64,000 bases of DNA from Empedobacter stercoris (GCF_965137335.1 NZ_CBCRZD010000001.1); one strand, 5' to 3'; numbered from the stretch's first letter, positions 50,331-59,119 are shown. A program made the numbers and translations. Notes: generated from the sequence alone by a model not told the origin.

Positions 50331-52309
50331 CCTTCCAACATTAAATAAATTGTCTCACCCTTCTTAAATCTTGTCCCAGCAGGAATGGATTGAGTTGTCA
50401 CTTTTCCAAATCCTGAATATTGTACATCTAAACCTAAATTTTCTAATACCGGAATTGCTTTAGATCCTGTATGACCAGTAACATTTGGTACTATATTTTT
50501 AGATTCATTAGTTACAATTTTATCTTCTTTTTTAAACTCATTCACCGCGTTCTTTTTTACTAAATCGCGTGGCAAAGGTATGGGAGTTTTTGAATATACC
50601 CAATCGGCAATTTTCTTAAAAACAGGAGCTGTTACACTTCCTCCATAAAATCCTTTGGCTGTATTTGGTTTATGTACGACAACAATACAAGAATACTTTG
50701 GTTTTTCTGCCGGAAAATACCCTGCAAACGAAGCACGATATTGCATTCCTCTACCATCTTTCTTCCAATAATCTACACGAGCAGTTCCTGTTTTACCAGC
50801 GATATCGTAATTACTATTACTAATAATTTTACCTGTTCCTTGTTCAACTGCACCACGCAACATTTCTTGCATTTGTTTTACATTTTCCAAAGAAGTTAAC
50901 TGATCAACCAAAACAACTGGTTCAAAAACTTTATCAGGTTCACCTTTACGTGTAATTTTATCCATAAATAATGGTTTCAACATTTTACCATTATTTGCAA
51001 CTGCATTATAAAAAGTTACTATTTGTATCGGAGTTAATTGTAACCCATAGCCGTATCCCATAACTGGCAGTGTAATATTACTCCATGATTTACTATCTGG
51101 CGTATGCATAATTGGTTTTCCTTCTCCCAAAATATCCACACCAAGAGGAGAAGTCATATGCCATTTATCCATTTTTTCGAAGAAAGCTTTTGGGTTTTCT
51201 CCGTAATATTGATTAATAATTTTAGCTGTTCCAATATTCGATGATTTTTTCATCACACCATCTACCGTTAATGTTCCGTAACCATGTGAATCTGTAATTG
51301 TACGGCCATAAAATTTATAGCTTCCGTTACCCGTTTCTACAGTTGAATTTTTATTGATATAACCATCATCCATTGCGGCAAGCAACGAAACTGTTTTAAA
51401 AGTAGATCCTGGTTCTGCAGCTTCTCCAACTGCATAGTTATAATCATCTATATATGTACCATCTTTTTTACGAGATAAATTAACAATCGCACGAACTTTT
51501 CCAGTTTTCACTTCCATAACAACAATACTTCCATGTTCTGCTTCGAATTCTGAAAGTTGTTTGTATAGCGCATCGTATGCAACCATTTGTAAATCGGCAT
51601 CAATTGTCGTGTAAACAGAAGAACCTGATTGTGGTTCTTGTTCCCAACTTTTCATTGGTTTCCATTTTCCACGTCCCATGAATTGTTCCCAACGACGGCC
51701 TTCAACACCGCTTAATAAATCAGAATAAGCACCTTCTAAGCCTACTTTACCACGACGATCATCGTAACCGATTGTACGAACGCCGATGTCTTGAACTATT
51801 AATTCTCGTTTTGATTCTGTTTCATGGATAAATCCACCTCTATTTTGACCTTTATTAAAGATTGGGAATTTTCTGATTCGTTGATACTCTTCATAATCCA
51901 AATCTTTCACTAACATCATGTAGCGATTTTTCTTATTACGTTCTGTAGAAAATTTATCGTAAAAATAAGAAGGCGATTTTGTAAACATCTTACCTAAAGA
52001 ATCGGCAAGATTATGCATTTCTGTCTTAAATAATTCATCTTTGATCACAGTTAAATCGACATAAATATTATGTTTTGTAACTGTAGTGGCCATTAAAGCA
52101 CCATTTGAGGCGTACAAGTTTCCACGTTCAGCTGCAACTGTATCTAATCTAAAGTTGTTTTTTTCTGCAAACCGCTCTAATTCAACCCCTTCTATTATAT
52201 TAATTCGAAACATAAAAACAATAATAAAGATGGCCCAGATCGCAAGTGCGCCGGCAAAAACCCATCCTTTGATGACCATATTGTTTTTATTTTTCGTCGA
52301 TTGTGTCAT
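50327..52309 (-). CDS. ftsI: Penicillin-binding protein FtsI (PBP3-type) with PASTA domain
   Basis: The septal transpeptidase that crosslinks new peptidoglycan. The 660-residue protein has a short cytoplasmic N-terminus, one membrane helix (GWVFAGALAIWAIFIIVFMF, about 15-34), a class B dimerisation/pedestal domain, and the transpeptidase domain. Active-site motifs are clear: STFK at 302-305 (Ser302 nucleophile), SSN in KKSSNIGT, and KTG at 506-508. A C-terminal PASTA module spans about 600-660. It overlaps ftsL by 23 bp and murE by 4 bp. Confidence 0.94.
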   Translation of the reverse strand: MTQSTKNKNNMVIKGWVFAGALAIWAIFIIVFMFRINIIEGVELERFAEKNNFRLDTVAAERGNLYASNGALMATTVTKHNIYVDLTVIKDELFKTEMHNLADSLGKMFTKSPSYFYDKFSTERNKKNRYMMLVKDLDYEEYQRIRKFPIFNKGQNRGGFIHETESKRELIVQDIGVRTIGYDDRRGKVGLEGAYSDLLSGVEGRRWEQFMGRGKWKPMKSWEQEPQSGSSVYTTIDADLQMVAYDALYKQLSEFEAEHGSIVVMEVKTGKVRAIVNLSRKKDGTYIDDYNYAVGEAAEPGSTFKTVSLLAAMDDGYINKNSTVETGNGSYKFYGRTITDSHGYGTLTVDGVMKKSSNIGTAKIINQYYGENPKAFFEKMDKWHMTSPLGVDILGEGKPIMHTPDSKSWSNITLPVMGYGYGLQLTPIQIVTFYNAVANNGKMLKPLFMDKITRKGEPDKVFEPVVLVDQLTSLENVKQMQEMLRGAVEQGTGKIISNSNYDIAGKTGTARVDYWKKDGRGMQYRASFAGYFPAEKPKYSCIVVVHKPNTAKGFYGGSVTAPVFKKIADWVYSKTPIPLPRDLVKKNAVNEFKKEDKIVTNESKNIVPNVTGHTGSKAIPVLENLGLDVQYSGFGKVTTQSIPAGTRFKKGETIYLMLEG

Positions 52310-52646
52310 ACACTTTATCTACTATATAATAAGGTTGTTTATCTGGAATCTTCAAACCATACACTGCTGTACGCTCTAAGATTTCTGTTTCTAATTGCAT
52401 ACGCATCAAATCGCGATGCTTATCTGTATATTGAGATTTTAAATCTTCAACTTTATCTTGCAATTCAGCAATTCGAACTACTTTTCGATCCACTAAATGC
52501 GAACTCGAAATACTCAAAAAAGCTAAACCTACCAAATACAACATAAACTTCCAGTTTTGTTCTGAGCCTGTTTTAATTAAAAACTCACCTCTCAACAAAC
52601 CTGTAAACGTTTTTTTCTCTGGTAATATTTTTTTCTTTTTTGCCAT
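52287..52646 (-). CDS. ftsL: FtsL-like cell division protein
   Basis: A 119-residue bitopic protein with a lysine-rich cytoplasmic N-terminus, one membrane helix (FMLYLVGLAFLSISSSHLV, residues 33-51) and a periplasmic heptad-rich coiled coil (KVVRIAELQDKVEDLKSQYTDKHRDL). Sequence identity to E. coli FtsL is not visible, as usual for this family, but topology and position between rsmH and ftsI fit the Bacteroidota FtsL-like protein. It probably joins FtsQ and the FtsB equivalent in activating FtsW-FtsI. Confidence 0.82.
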   Translation of the reverse strand: MAKKKKILPEKKTFTGLLRGEFLIKTGSEQNWKFMLYLVGLAFLSISSSHLVDRKVVRIAELQDKVEDLKSQYTDKHRDLMRMQLETEILERTAVYGLKIPDKQPYYIVDKVYDTIDEK

Positions 52647-52656
52647 TTCTTATCTA

Positions 52657-53562
52657 TTAATCCTCATTTCGAACTGCAATACGCATTTTTGCACTACGCG
52701 CTCTCGGATTTTCATTTATTTCTTCTTGTGTTGGAACAATTACTTTGGATTGCAATGGTTTAAATGGCGCTGACCAATTTCCATACATATCACGTTCTGG
52801 TTCTCCTTCGAACATTCCATTTTTCATGTATCGTTTTGTTAAACGATCTTCTAAGGAATGATAAGAAATAATAACCAAACGCCCTCCTGGCTTAATAACT
52901 TCTCCACATTGTGTCAACATATCTTTTAACGCAGCCATTTCATCATTCACTTCGATTCGTAAAGCTTGAAACATTTGAGCAAAAAATTTATTTTCTTTCA
53001 TTTTAGGAATAAACGAAAATACTTGCTTCAACTCTTCAATCGTTTCGATTTGCTTATCCGCTCTTGCTTTGACAACTTCTCTCGCTAAACGATATGAACC
53101 TTGCAATTCTCCAAAATCATAAAAAATACGCGCCAATTCTTCCTCTTCGTATTCATTAATAATTGTTTTTGCAGAAAGCGCTGCATTTTGATTCATTCGC
53201 ATATCCAACTCTCCATCAAAGCGAGTTGAAAAACCACGTTCTGGTGTATCAAATTGATGAGAAGAAACCCCTAAATCACCTAAAACACCATCTACTTGTT
53301 TTACTCCACGAAATCTTAAATTATTTTTTAAGAATCGAAAGTTTTGTTCAACTAACTCAAATCGATCATCATCAATTTTATTACGAATTGCATCAACATC
53401 TTGATCAAACGAAAACAATTTTCCGTTTTGATCCAAACGATTTAATATTTCACGCGAATGTCCTCCACCCCCGAACGTACAATCTACATATATTCCCGAC
53501 TCATTAATAATTAATGCATCGACACTATCTTTTAATAACACTGGATTATGATACTCACTCAT
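52657..53562 (-). CDS. rsmH: 16S rRNA (cytosine(1402)-N(4))-methyltransferase
   Basis: RsmH (formerly MraW) methylates C1402 in the ribosomal P site. The protein of 301 residues is read from the ATG at 53562 (MSEYHNPVLLKDSVDAL); a GTG two codons earlier is possible. SAM motif VDCTFGGGGHSREIL lies near 26-40, DLGVSSHQFD and the RGFSTRFDGELDMRMN segment follow, and the C-terminal end has HSLEDRLTKRYM and the N-P-R-A-R-S-A-K-M-R end. It overlaps mraZ by 8 bp. Confidence 0.96.
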   Translation of the reverse strand: MSEYHNPVLLKDSVDALIINESGIYVDCTFGGGGHSREILNRLDQNGKLFSFDQDVDAIRNKIDDDRFELVEQNFRFLKNNLRFRGVKQVDGVLGDLGVSSHQFDTPERGFSTRFDGELDMRMNQNAALSAKTIINEYEEEELARIFYDFGELQGSYRLAREVVKARADKQIETIEELKQVFSFIPKMKENKFFAQMFQALRIEVNDEMAALKDMLTQCGEVIKPGGRLVIISYHSLEDRLTKRYMKNGMFEGEPERDMYGNWSAPFKPLQSKVIVPTQEEINENPRARSAKMRIAVRNED

Positions 53563-54016
53563 CTTCACTTAAATTTCCCATTACTTCTTCTGCCAAAGTA
53601 GCAAAATCCAAATCATCTACATTGATCGACTCTTCGTATTTGTCTTTATCCCAAATTTCGATCATATTTACAGAAGAATTCAGCACTACTTCTTTATTAA
53701 TTTCTGCAAATTTCACCAAATCTTTTGAGATTTGTAACCTTCCATTCGCATCAACTTCGACAATTTTTAATCCAGCCGTAAAAATTCGAATGAAATCATT
53801 ATTTTTTTTCACAAATCGATTCAATTTGTTCAAATCATTCATCACTTTTTCCCATTCTTTCATCGGATGAAGCTCTAAACAATTTTGAAACACAGATCTC
53901 TTCAACACAAAGCCATCCTCCAGACAATCAGCAAGTTGTTTCTTCAAACCCGCTGGTATTGGGAGTCTACCCTTTGTATCTACCTTACACTCATATGTTC
54001 CAATTAATGAATTCAT
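53555..54016 (-). CDS. mraZ: Transcriptional regulator MraZ
   Basis: A 153-residue protein with two AbrB/SpoVT-like swapped-hairpin motifs, first YECKVDTKGRLPIPAGLKKQL (8-28) and second EVDANGRLQISKDLVKFA. In E. coli it forms a ring-shaped oligomer, binds repeated boxes in front of its own gene and controls the dcw cluster. Three tandem 10-bp boxes at 54046-54075 here fit that mode. It is the first gene of the leftward dcw operon. Confidence 0.95.
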   Translation of the reverse strand: MNSLIGTYECKVDTKGRLPIPAGLKKQLADCLEDGFVLKRSVFQNCLELHPMKEWEKVMNDLNKLNRFVKKNNDFIRIFTAGLKIVEVDANGRLQISKDLVKFAEINKEVVLNSSVNMIEIWDKDKYEESINVDDLDFATLAEEVMGNLSEDE

Positions 54017-54045
54017 GATAGAATTTTTTCAAAAATAAAAAAAAT

Positions 54046-54075
54046 ATTACCACTTATTACCATTTTTTACCACTT
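54046..54075 (-). promoter_or_regulatory. Three tandem MraZ-type boxes in front of mraZ
   Basis: Three back-to-back decamers: on the leftward strand AAGTGGTAAA, AAATGGTAAT and AAGTGGTAAT, i.e. TGGTA with a 10-bp period. The spacing equals the TGGGA-N5 repeats bound by E. coli MraZ. They begin 29 bp before the mraZ ATG, so binding could repress or tune the dcw operon. Confidence 0.7.
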
Positions 54076-54250
54076 TTATTGAAATAGTTATTAACAATTT
54101 GAAATTTAGTATCAAACAGTTAGAGTTTTTATCACGTAAAACCCTTATTTATTTTGAATTTTAACATTTATATAGACCTTGTTTTAGATCAGACAAAACA
54201 CAGTTATTAAAGTTTTTTAGATAAAGCACTATTTAAAAAATATAATTAAT

Positions 54251-54258
54251 TAAATTTG
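54251..54258 (+). promoter_or_regulatory. Candidate -7 element of the alpha/beta hydrolase-engB pair
   Basis: TAAATTTG fits TAnnTTTG 19 bp before the hydrolase ATG. No -33 TTTG at the standard distance was found. Confidence 0.45.
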
Positions 54259-54277
54259 TCGACTTAATATCGAGTAA

Positions 54278-55060
54278 ATGTTTTTTAGCTTAAAGAAAAA
54301 AGATAAGTTCTCTTACATAGAAGAAGGAGAAGGACAACCAATTGTTTTACTTCACGGTTTGATGGGTGAACTTAGCAATTTCAGCTCACTTACAAATTAT
54401 TATGCGCAAAGAGGGTATAAAGTTTTCGCACCAGAATTACCTTTATATTCTTTATCTGTTCTTAATACAAACATCAAGAATATTGCAAAACATGTTGCAA
54501 ATTTCATTGAAGAAGTCGTTAAAGAACCTGCTATTTTAGTAGGAAATTCTTTAGGAGGACATATTGGTTTGATGGTGTGTCATAGACATCCAGAATATGT
54601 AAAAGCTCTTTGTTTGACAGGAAGTTCTGGTTTGTATGAGAAATCATTTGGTGAAACCTATCCAAAACGTGGTAACTACGAATATGTAGAACGTAAAACA
54701 CGCGAAGTTTTTTATGATCCAATGATTGCTACAAAGGAAATTGTTGATGATGTTTTTAACACTGTAAACGATAGAAATAAAGCAATCAAAACGTTGTACA
54801 TTGCCAGAGATGCGATTAAATCTAACATGAAAGAAGACTTAAAAGACATCAAAATTCCTGTTTGTTTAATTTGGGGGAAACAAGACAATGTTACACCACC
54901 AGAAGTTGCGGTAGAATTTAACGAAGAATTGCCTGATGCTTCTCTTTATTGGATTGATAAGTGTGGACATGCTCCGATGATGGAACATCCTGAGATGTTT
55001 AACGAAATTTTATACAAATGGCTGATCGAAAAACAATTGGATCCAGCTACTAAAGCATAA
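54278..55060 (+). CDS. Alpha/beta hydrolase
   Basis: A 260-residue cytoplasmic hydrolase. The oxyanion segment PIVLLHGLMGE is near 22-32, and the nucleophile elbow GNSLGGH lies near 89-95, with Ser91. The acid is likely the Asp in the WGKQDNVTPP loop (about 210), and the histidine is in KCGHAPMMEHPE (about 236). The cap region between them is short. It is directly followed by engB (2-bp gap), a frequent arrangement in Flavobacteriia, but the substrate is unknown; epoxide hydrolase- or C-C hydrolase-like members share this pattern. Confidence 0.85.
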   Translation: MFFSLKKKDKFSYIEEGEGQPIVLLHGLMGELSNFSSLTNYYAQRGYKVFAPELPLYSLSVLNTNIKNIAKHVANFIEEVVKEPAILVGNSLGGHIGLMVCHRHPEYVKALCLTGSSGLYEKSFGETYPKRGNYEYVERKTREVFYDPMIATKEIVDDVFNTVNDRNKAIKTLYIARDAIKSNMKEDLKDIKIPVCLIWGKQDNVTPPEVAVEFNEELPDASLYWIDKCGHAPMMEHPEMFNEILYKWLIEKQLDPATKA

Positions 55061-55062
55061 AT

Positions 55063-55695
55063 ATGATTAAAAAAGCTGAATTCGTAAAAAGTTCGCAAAA
55101 ATATACAGATTGCCCTCCTCCATTCAAGCCAGAATATGCTTTTATTGGACGATCTAACGTAGGTAAATCATCATTAATTAATATGTTGTCAGACAAAAAA
55201 GCATTAGCTAAAACATCTGCAACACCAGGAAAAACACAACTTATCAATACATTCGAAATGGATGATACTTGGTATTTAGCTGATTTACCTGGTTATGGTT
55301 TTGCAAAAGCACCAAAAGGTGTTCGTGGAGGATTTAATAAAATGATTTACGATTACATTGAGTTTCGTAAAAACTTAGTCAATGTTTTTTTATTAATTGA
55401 CTCGCGTCATTCACCTCAAAAAATAGATTTACAGTTTATGGAATGGCTTGGAAACAAACAAATTCCTTTCGCTATTGTGTTTACAAAATTAGACAAACTA
55501 ACCAGTACACAAATGCAAAAAAACTTAACTCATTATAAAAATGAATTGCTAAAAACTTGGGAAGAATTACCCAAAGTATTTACAAGTTCTTCTTCGAGTA
55601 AGATTGGTAAATTAGAAATTTTGGGATACATCGACAGCTTAAACGAGCATCTGGTAGATGAATTCAAAAAAGAACAATATAAAAAAGAATATTAA
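55063..55695 (+). CDS. engB: Ribosome biogenesis GTP-binding protein EngB (YihA/YsxC)
   Basis: A 210-residue TrmE-Era-EngA-like GTPase needed for 50S ribosome assembly. G motifs: GRSNVGKS at 29-36 (G1), TPGKTQ in the switch I region (G2), DLPGYGFAKA (G3) and TKLDK (G4), with TSSSSK as G5. The short C-terminus ends in a lysine-rich tail. The gene is coupled to the upstream hydrolase and followed by a strong terminator. Confidence 0.95.
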   Translation: MIKKAEFVKSSQKYTDCPPPFKPEYAFIGRSNVGKSSLINMLSDKKALAKTSATPGKTQLINTFEMDDTWYLADLPGYGFAKAPKGVRGGFNKMIYDYIEFRKNLVNVFLLIDSRHSPQKIDLQFMEWLGNKQIPFAIVFTKLDKLTSTQMQKNLTHYKNELLKTWEELPKVFTSSSSSKIGKLEILGYIDSLNEHLVDEFKKEQYKKEY

Positions 55696-55723
55696 AAAAG
55701 TCGGAACTGTGTTCCGACTTTTT
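55695..55723. terminator. Terminator of engB and of the convergent lipoprotein gene
   Basis: AAAAAGTCGGAAC / GTTCCGACTTTTT perfect 13-bp arms with a TGT loop. It overlaps the engB stop and lies 4 bp from the end of the leftward gene. Confidence 0.85.
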
Positions 55724-55727
55724 GTAT

Positions 55728-56051
55728 TTATTCTCCTAATTCATCAGATTTCGTTTTCAAATCTTGCAAGCAAGGTTTTACAAATTCCATCAATCGATCT
55801 TGTAACTCTTTGGATGGATTATTCATTTGCATCATTTCTGCATAGGTAAATTCTTCTAACATTTTATCTGTAGCACAACTACAATACTCTTTAACTAATT
55901 CTTTCTTTTTTGGAGACATTTCAGAAGTTATCGCTTCTGTTTCACAAGCTAACAAAGCTTGATTTCTCATTCCATCATCATTTTTATCAGATTTAGAATC
56001 ACAACTAATCATTGATAACCCTATGGTTAAACCTACAATAAATCTTTTCAT
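55728..56051 (-). CDS. Small lipoprotein of unknown function
   Basis: A 107-residue protein from the ATG at 56051 (MKRFIVGLTIGLSMISC); an in-frame extension to 56072 is unlikely. The signal ends in a lipobox-like MIS-C with Cys17, followed by Asp/Ser/Lys residues, so it is probably lipidated; a negative stretch DSKSDKNDD follows. The mature part is helical with conserved-looking cysteines (LACETEAI, EYCSCATDKMLEEF, VKPCLQDL), four in total after Cys17. It may carry disulfides. It follows aroQ by 31 bp. Confidence 0.75.
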   Translation of the reverse strand: MKRFIVGLTIGLSMISCDSKSDKNDDGMRNQALLACETEAITSEMSPKKKELVKEYCSCATDKMLEEFTYAEMMQMNNPSKELQDRLMEFVKPCLQDLKTKSDELGE

Positions 56052-56082
56052 AATTAAATAGCCTTTATACAAATTAAAGTCA

Positions 56083-56502
56083 TTATTTCACAAAACAGTT
56101 AACCGCTTCATTGTATCCTGCTAATCCTTTTCCAGAAATAATTTTTTCACAATTTTCACCCGTCACACTATTTTTTCTAAAATCTTCACGCGCATAAATA
56201 TCCGAAATATGTACTTCGATTACTTTTGTTTTAATTGCTTTTATTGCATCTGCAATTGCATAAGAATAATGGGTGTACGCACCCGCATTTAAAATAATTC
56301 CATCATAGACAAAGCCCACTTCATGCAATTTATCGATAATATCACCCTCGTGATTTGATTGATAATAATGCAATGAAACGTCAGGAAATTGTTTTTTCAT
56401 TTCAATAAAAAAATCTTCAAATGTTTGTGTGCCGTAAATTTCTGGTTCACGTACACCAAGTAAATTTAAATTAGGCCCGTTTATAATTTGTATTTGTTTC
56501 AT
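56083..56502 (-). CDS. aroQ: 3-dehydroquinate dehydratase, type II
   Basis: A 139-residue dodecameric enzyme of the shikimate pathway. The NGPNLNLLGVREPEIYG loop (about 7-23) includes the essential Arg and Tyr. The SNHEGDIIDKLHE helix, NAGAYTHYSYAI with the catalytic His, and EVHISDIYAREDFRKNS follow in order. Length and motifs exclude the type I enzyme. The gene precedes the small lipoprotein gene on the same strand. Confidence 0.95.
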   Translation of the reverse strand: MKQIQIINGPNLNLLGVREPEIYGTQTFEDFFIEMKKQFPDVSLHYYQSNHEGDIIDKLHEVGFVYDGIILNAGAYTHYSYAIADAIKAIKTKVIEVHISDIYAREDFRKNSVTGENCEKIISGKGLAGYNEAVNCFVK

Positions 56503-56618
56503 TATCTTTATTTTACAACTTATTAAGTTTTTATTTAATTTTTATTAACTCTTTGGCATAGTAATTGCAAAATATAGTGCAACCAACCTAATACTATAGA
56601 TTGTAACCAATCTAAATC

Positions 56619-56656
56619 TTAAAAATCTCAGTTAATCATAATTAACTGAGATTTTT
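56619..56656 (-). terminator. Terminator of rarA
   Basis: AAAAATCTCAGTTAAT / ATTAACTGAGATTTTT perfect 16-bp arms with a CATA loop, abutting the rarA stop codon. Confidence 0.85.
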
Positions 56657-57937
56657 TTAATAGCCATACTTTCCTTTCCACTTCTGATTAAGTGATTGTT
56701 TATCTATATATTCTCTCTTATTATTCCCTGGTTCGTAAAGTGTTGTTCCAGAAATTTCATCAGGTAAAAATTCTTGTTCAGCAAAATTACCTGGAAAATC
56801 GTGCGAATATTTGTATTCTTTTCCATAATCCAAGTCTTTCATCAACTTAGTTGGTGCATTTCTCAAATGTAAAGGTACAGGTAAATCGCCCGTTTGTTTT
56901 ACAATTTGTTGCGCTTTACCAATTGCTAAATACGTTGCATTACTTTTAGGTGAATTGGCTAAATAGATTGCACATTGACTCAATAAAATACGAGATTCAG
57001 GGTAACCAATTACCGATACAGCCTGAAATGTGTTATTTGCTAAAATCAACGCAGTTGGATTTGCATTTCCTACATCTTCCGAAGCAGAAATCAACATTCT
57101 TCGTGCAATAAATTTTAAATCTTCTCCACCTTCTATCATTCTTGCTAACCAATAAACCGCTCCATTTGGATCAGAACCTCGAATGGATTTTATAAAAGCC
57201 GAAATAATATCATAATGTTGCTCACCTGTTTTATCGTAACGAGCCAGATTTTGCTGAATACGTTCGTGAACAATTTCATCGTTAATGATGATTTTCTCAG
57301 TTGAAGAAAAACTATTGATCACGAGTTCTAACCCATTCAATAATTTTCTTGCATCTCCTCCCGAATAACGCAACAATGCATTTGCTTCAACTAATTCTAT
57401 ATCTAATTGCGATAAAATACTATCTTTTTTTATAGCTCGTTCTATTAAATCAATTAAATCTTCCTTTTCAAGATGCTTCAAAACATAAACTTGCGCCCGA
57501 GAAAGCAAAGCTGGTACCACTTCGAAACTTGGGTTCTCTGTCGTAGCCCCAATCAATGTCACCAATCCCGTTTCTACAGCACCTAATAAACTATCTTGTT
57601 GCGATTTATTAAAACGATGAATTTCATCAATAAATAGAATTGGATTTTTTGTTCCTGAGAATAAATTTTGACTCTTCGCCTTTTCGATCACTTCGCGCAC
57701 TTCTTTCACGCCAGAATTTATCGCACTTAATGTATAAAAAGGACGATCTGTTAATTCAGATATTAATTGAGCAAGTGTTGTTTTTCCAGTTCCTGGAGGT
57801 CCCCAAAAAATCATCGAAGCAATCATATCATGTTGCAACATCATTTTAATCGGACCATTATTTCCTACCAAATGTTTCTGATTAATGTATTCCTCGAGCG
57901 TTTTGGGACGCATTCTTTCGGCTAAAGGCGTATTCAT
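56657..57937 (-). CDS. rarA: Replication-associated recombination protein RarA (MgsA)
   Basis: A 426-residue AAA+ ATPase acting at stalled replication forks. The N-terminus PLAERMRPKTLEEYINQKHLVG is diagnostic; Walker A is GPPGTGKT at 46-53 and Walker B is FIDEIHRFNK near 100. Sensor 1 is IGATTENPSFEVV, sensor 2 is in GGDARKLLNGL. The C-terminal MgsA/RarA domain has RMLISASEDVGNANPTALILA and the final YKYSHDFPGNFAEQEFLP. Single gene. Confidence 0.95.
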   Translation of the reverse strand: MNTPLAERMRPKTLEEYINQKHLVGNNGPIKMMLQHDMIASMIFWGPPGTGKTTLAQLISELTDRPFYTLSAINSGVKEVREVIEKAKSQNLFSGTKNPILFIDEIHRFNKSQQDSLLGAVETGLVTLIGATTENPSFEVVPALLSRAQVYVLKHLEKEDLIDLIERAIKKDSILSQLDIELVEANALLRYSGGDARKLLNGLELVINSFSSTEKIIINDEIVHERIQQNLARYDKTGEQHYDIISAFIKSIRGSDPNGAVYWLARMIEGGEDLKFIARRMLISASEDVGNANPTALILANNTFQAVSVIGYPESRILLSQCAIYLANSPKSNATYLAIGKAQQIVKQTGDLPVPLHLRNAPTKLMKDLDYGKEYKYSHDFPGNFAEQEFLPDEISGTTLYEPGNNKREYIDKQSLNQKWKGKYGY

Positions 57938-58051
57938 AAAATCCTATTTAGACTTCAAAGTTAACGAATGTTTTGCCAAATTGAATGATTTTTTAAGCGA
58001 CATATTTTGGCTTTTGAATCTATTTTCTTTGTCATAGAATAAAAATTAAAC

Positions 58052-58456
58052 ATGATGAAGAAAGCGTTAGAATGTGCTTTGATTTTAACAAGAAAGCACC
58101 AACTTTTGGGTGATAAAATTGCTTTATCAACTGATTATTTAAAGAAAATTGAACTAAATGATAAGCAAACTGAAATCAACAAGCAAATGGTTGATTTTTT
58201 GATTGAATTGCAAGAGTTCGTAGAATTTATCAAAGTGAATCAAGAGCTTAAATTAATGTACACGGAGTTGGTAAATTACTATTTTAAGCAAATTCATCAT
58301 CAAATTAATTTTTATGAGATCGAATTAGATCGATTAGAATTTGAATCTAAATTCTCTATCAATTTGATTAATCAAATTAAACGAAATGAAAAAAATGGTG
58401 AAATAAATTCGGTTCAAGAAAAACTAAATTCATGCTACAATATCATTAATTCGTAG
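58052..58456 (+). CDS. Hypothetical helical protein
   Basis: A 134-residue soluble protein that looks entirely alpha-helical, with many Glu/Lys/Leu and heptad-like patterns (FLIELQEFVEFIKVNQELKLMYTELVNYYF). No signal peptide, membrane helix or known motif was seen. It starts at the ATG at 58052 and is 58 bp before the next gene. Coding is supported by length and composition alone; function not assignable. Confidence 0.65.
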   Translation: MMKKALECALILTRKHQLLGDKIALSTDYLKKIELNDKQTEINKQMVDFLIELQEFVEFIKVNQELKLMYTELVNYYFKQIHHQINFYEIELDRLEFESKFSINLINQIKRNEKNGEINSVQEKLNSCYNIINS

Positions 58457-58514
58457 AAAAAATATTTCGGCATAATTTTTTATTGTAAATTCGAATTAAT
58501 ATTTAGAATTTGAA

Positions 58515-59021
58515 ATGAAAAAATTAACCATGTTTTTTAGCTTAATGATGCTATCGTTGAGCTTTGTATTTGGTCAACAAACAGAAAAGCCAAAAATTTA
58601 TAATGAAGAAGCGAATCCTAAAGTAGATATTGCGAATGCTGTACAGAAGGCTTCTGCTGAAAAGAAACATATTTTGTTACAAGTTGGTGGAAATTGGTGT
58701 GCTTGGTGTATTATGTTTGATAAGTTGACAAAAGAAAATAAAGAAGTAAAAAATTATATCGCGAATAATTACGAAGTCGTTCATGTGAATTATTCGAAAA
58801 ATAATAAAAATGAAGAAACATTAGCTGCTTTGAAACATCCAGAGCGTTTTGGTTTTCCTGTTTTTGTAATCTTAGATGAGAAAGGAAACTTGATTCATAC
58901 GCAAAACTCTGCTTATTTAGAAAGCAAAGAAGCAAAAGGTCATGATCCGAAAGTGGTTTTGGAGTTTTTACAAAACTGGTCGTACAAAGCTTTAGATCCT
59001 GCAAGCTATATTAAAAAATAG
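58515..59021 (+). CDS. Exported thioredoxin-fold protein
   Basis: A 168-residue protein with a signal peptide (residues 1-20, ending in FVFG-Q). The mature domain has the thioredoxin-like active-site motif WCAWC (Cys62, Cys65) within LLQVGGNWCAWCIMFDKL. This is similar to the DUF255/thioredoxin-7 group and not to classical WCGPC. A cis-Pro segment FGFPVFVILDEKGN follows. It is expected in the periplasm as a disulfide reductase or isomerase. It is followed by a terminator and then yidD-lgt. Confidence 0.88.
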   Translation: MKKLTMFFSLMMLSLSFVFGQQTEKPKIYNEEANPKVDIANAVQKASAEKKHILLQVGGNWCAWCIMFDKLTKENKEVKNYIANNYEVVHVNYSKNNKNEETLAALKHPERFGFPVFVILDEKGNLIHTQNSAYLESKEAKGHDPKVVLEFLQNWSYKALDPASYIKK

Positions 59022-59047
59022 TTTTTATAATACGATTATTGTTTTTA

Positions 59048-59092
59048 AGAATCAATCTGCAAAGTATAAATCTTTTGGATTGATTCTTTTTT
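59048..59092 (+). terminator. Terminator of the thioredoxin-like gene
   Basis: AAGAATCAATC / GATTGATTC arms with a long AT-rich inner loop followed by TTTTTTATTT, 27 bp past the stop. Confidence 0.6.
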
Positions 59093-59107
59093 ATTTCTGT
59101 TATTGAT

Positions 59108-59115
59108 TAACTTTG
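59108..59115 (+). promoter_or_regulatory. Candidate -7 element of yidD-lgt
   Basis: TAACTTTG fits TAnnTTTG but lies only 4 bp before the yidD ATG, which would give a leaderless transcript. -33 candidates are off the usual spacing. Confidence 0.4.
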
Positions 59116-59119
59116 CGAG

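Noticed and set aside
53563..53568. GTG at 53568 as rsmH start
   Set aside because: The ATG at 53562 gives the standard N-terminus MSEYHNPVLL and the usual overlap with mraZ.
54017..54277. A standard TTTG/TAnnTTTG promoter for mraZ
   Set aside because: No combination with proper spacing was found on the leftward strand, so only the MraZ boxes are reported.
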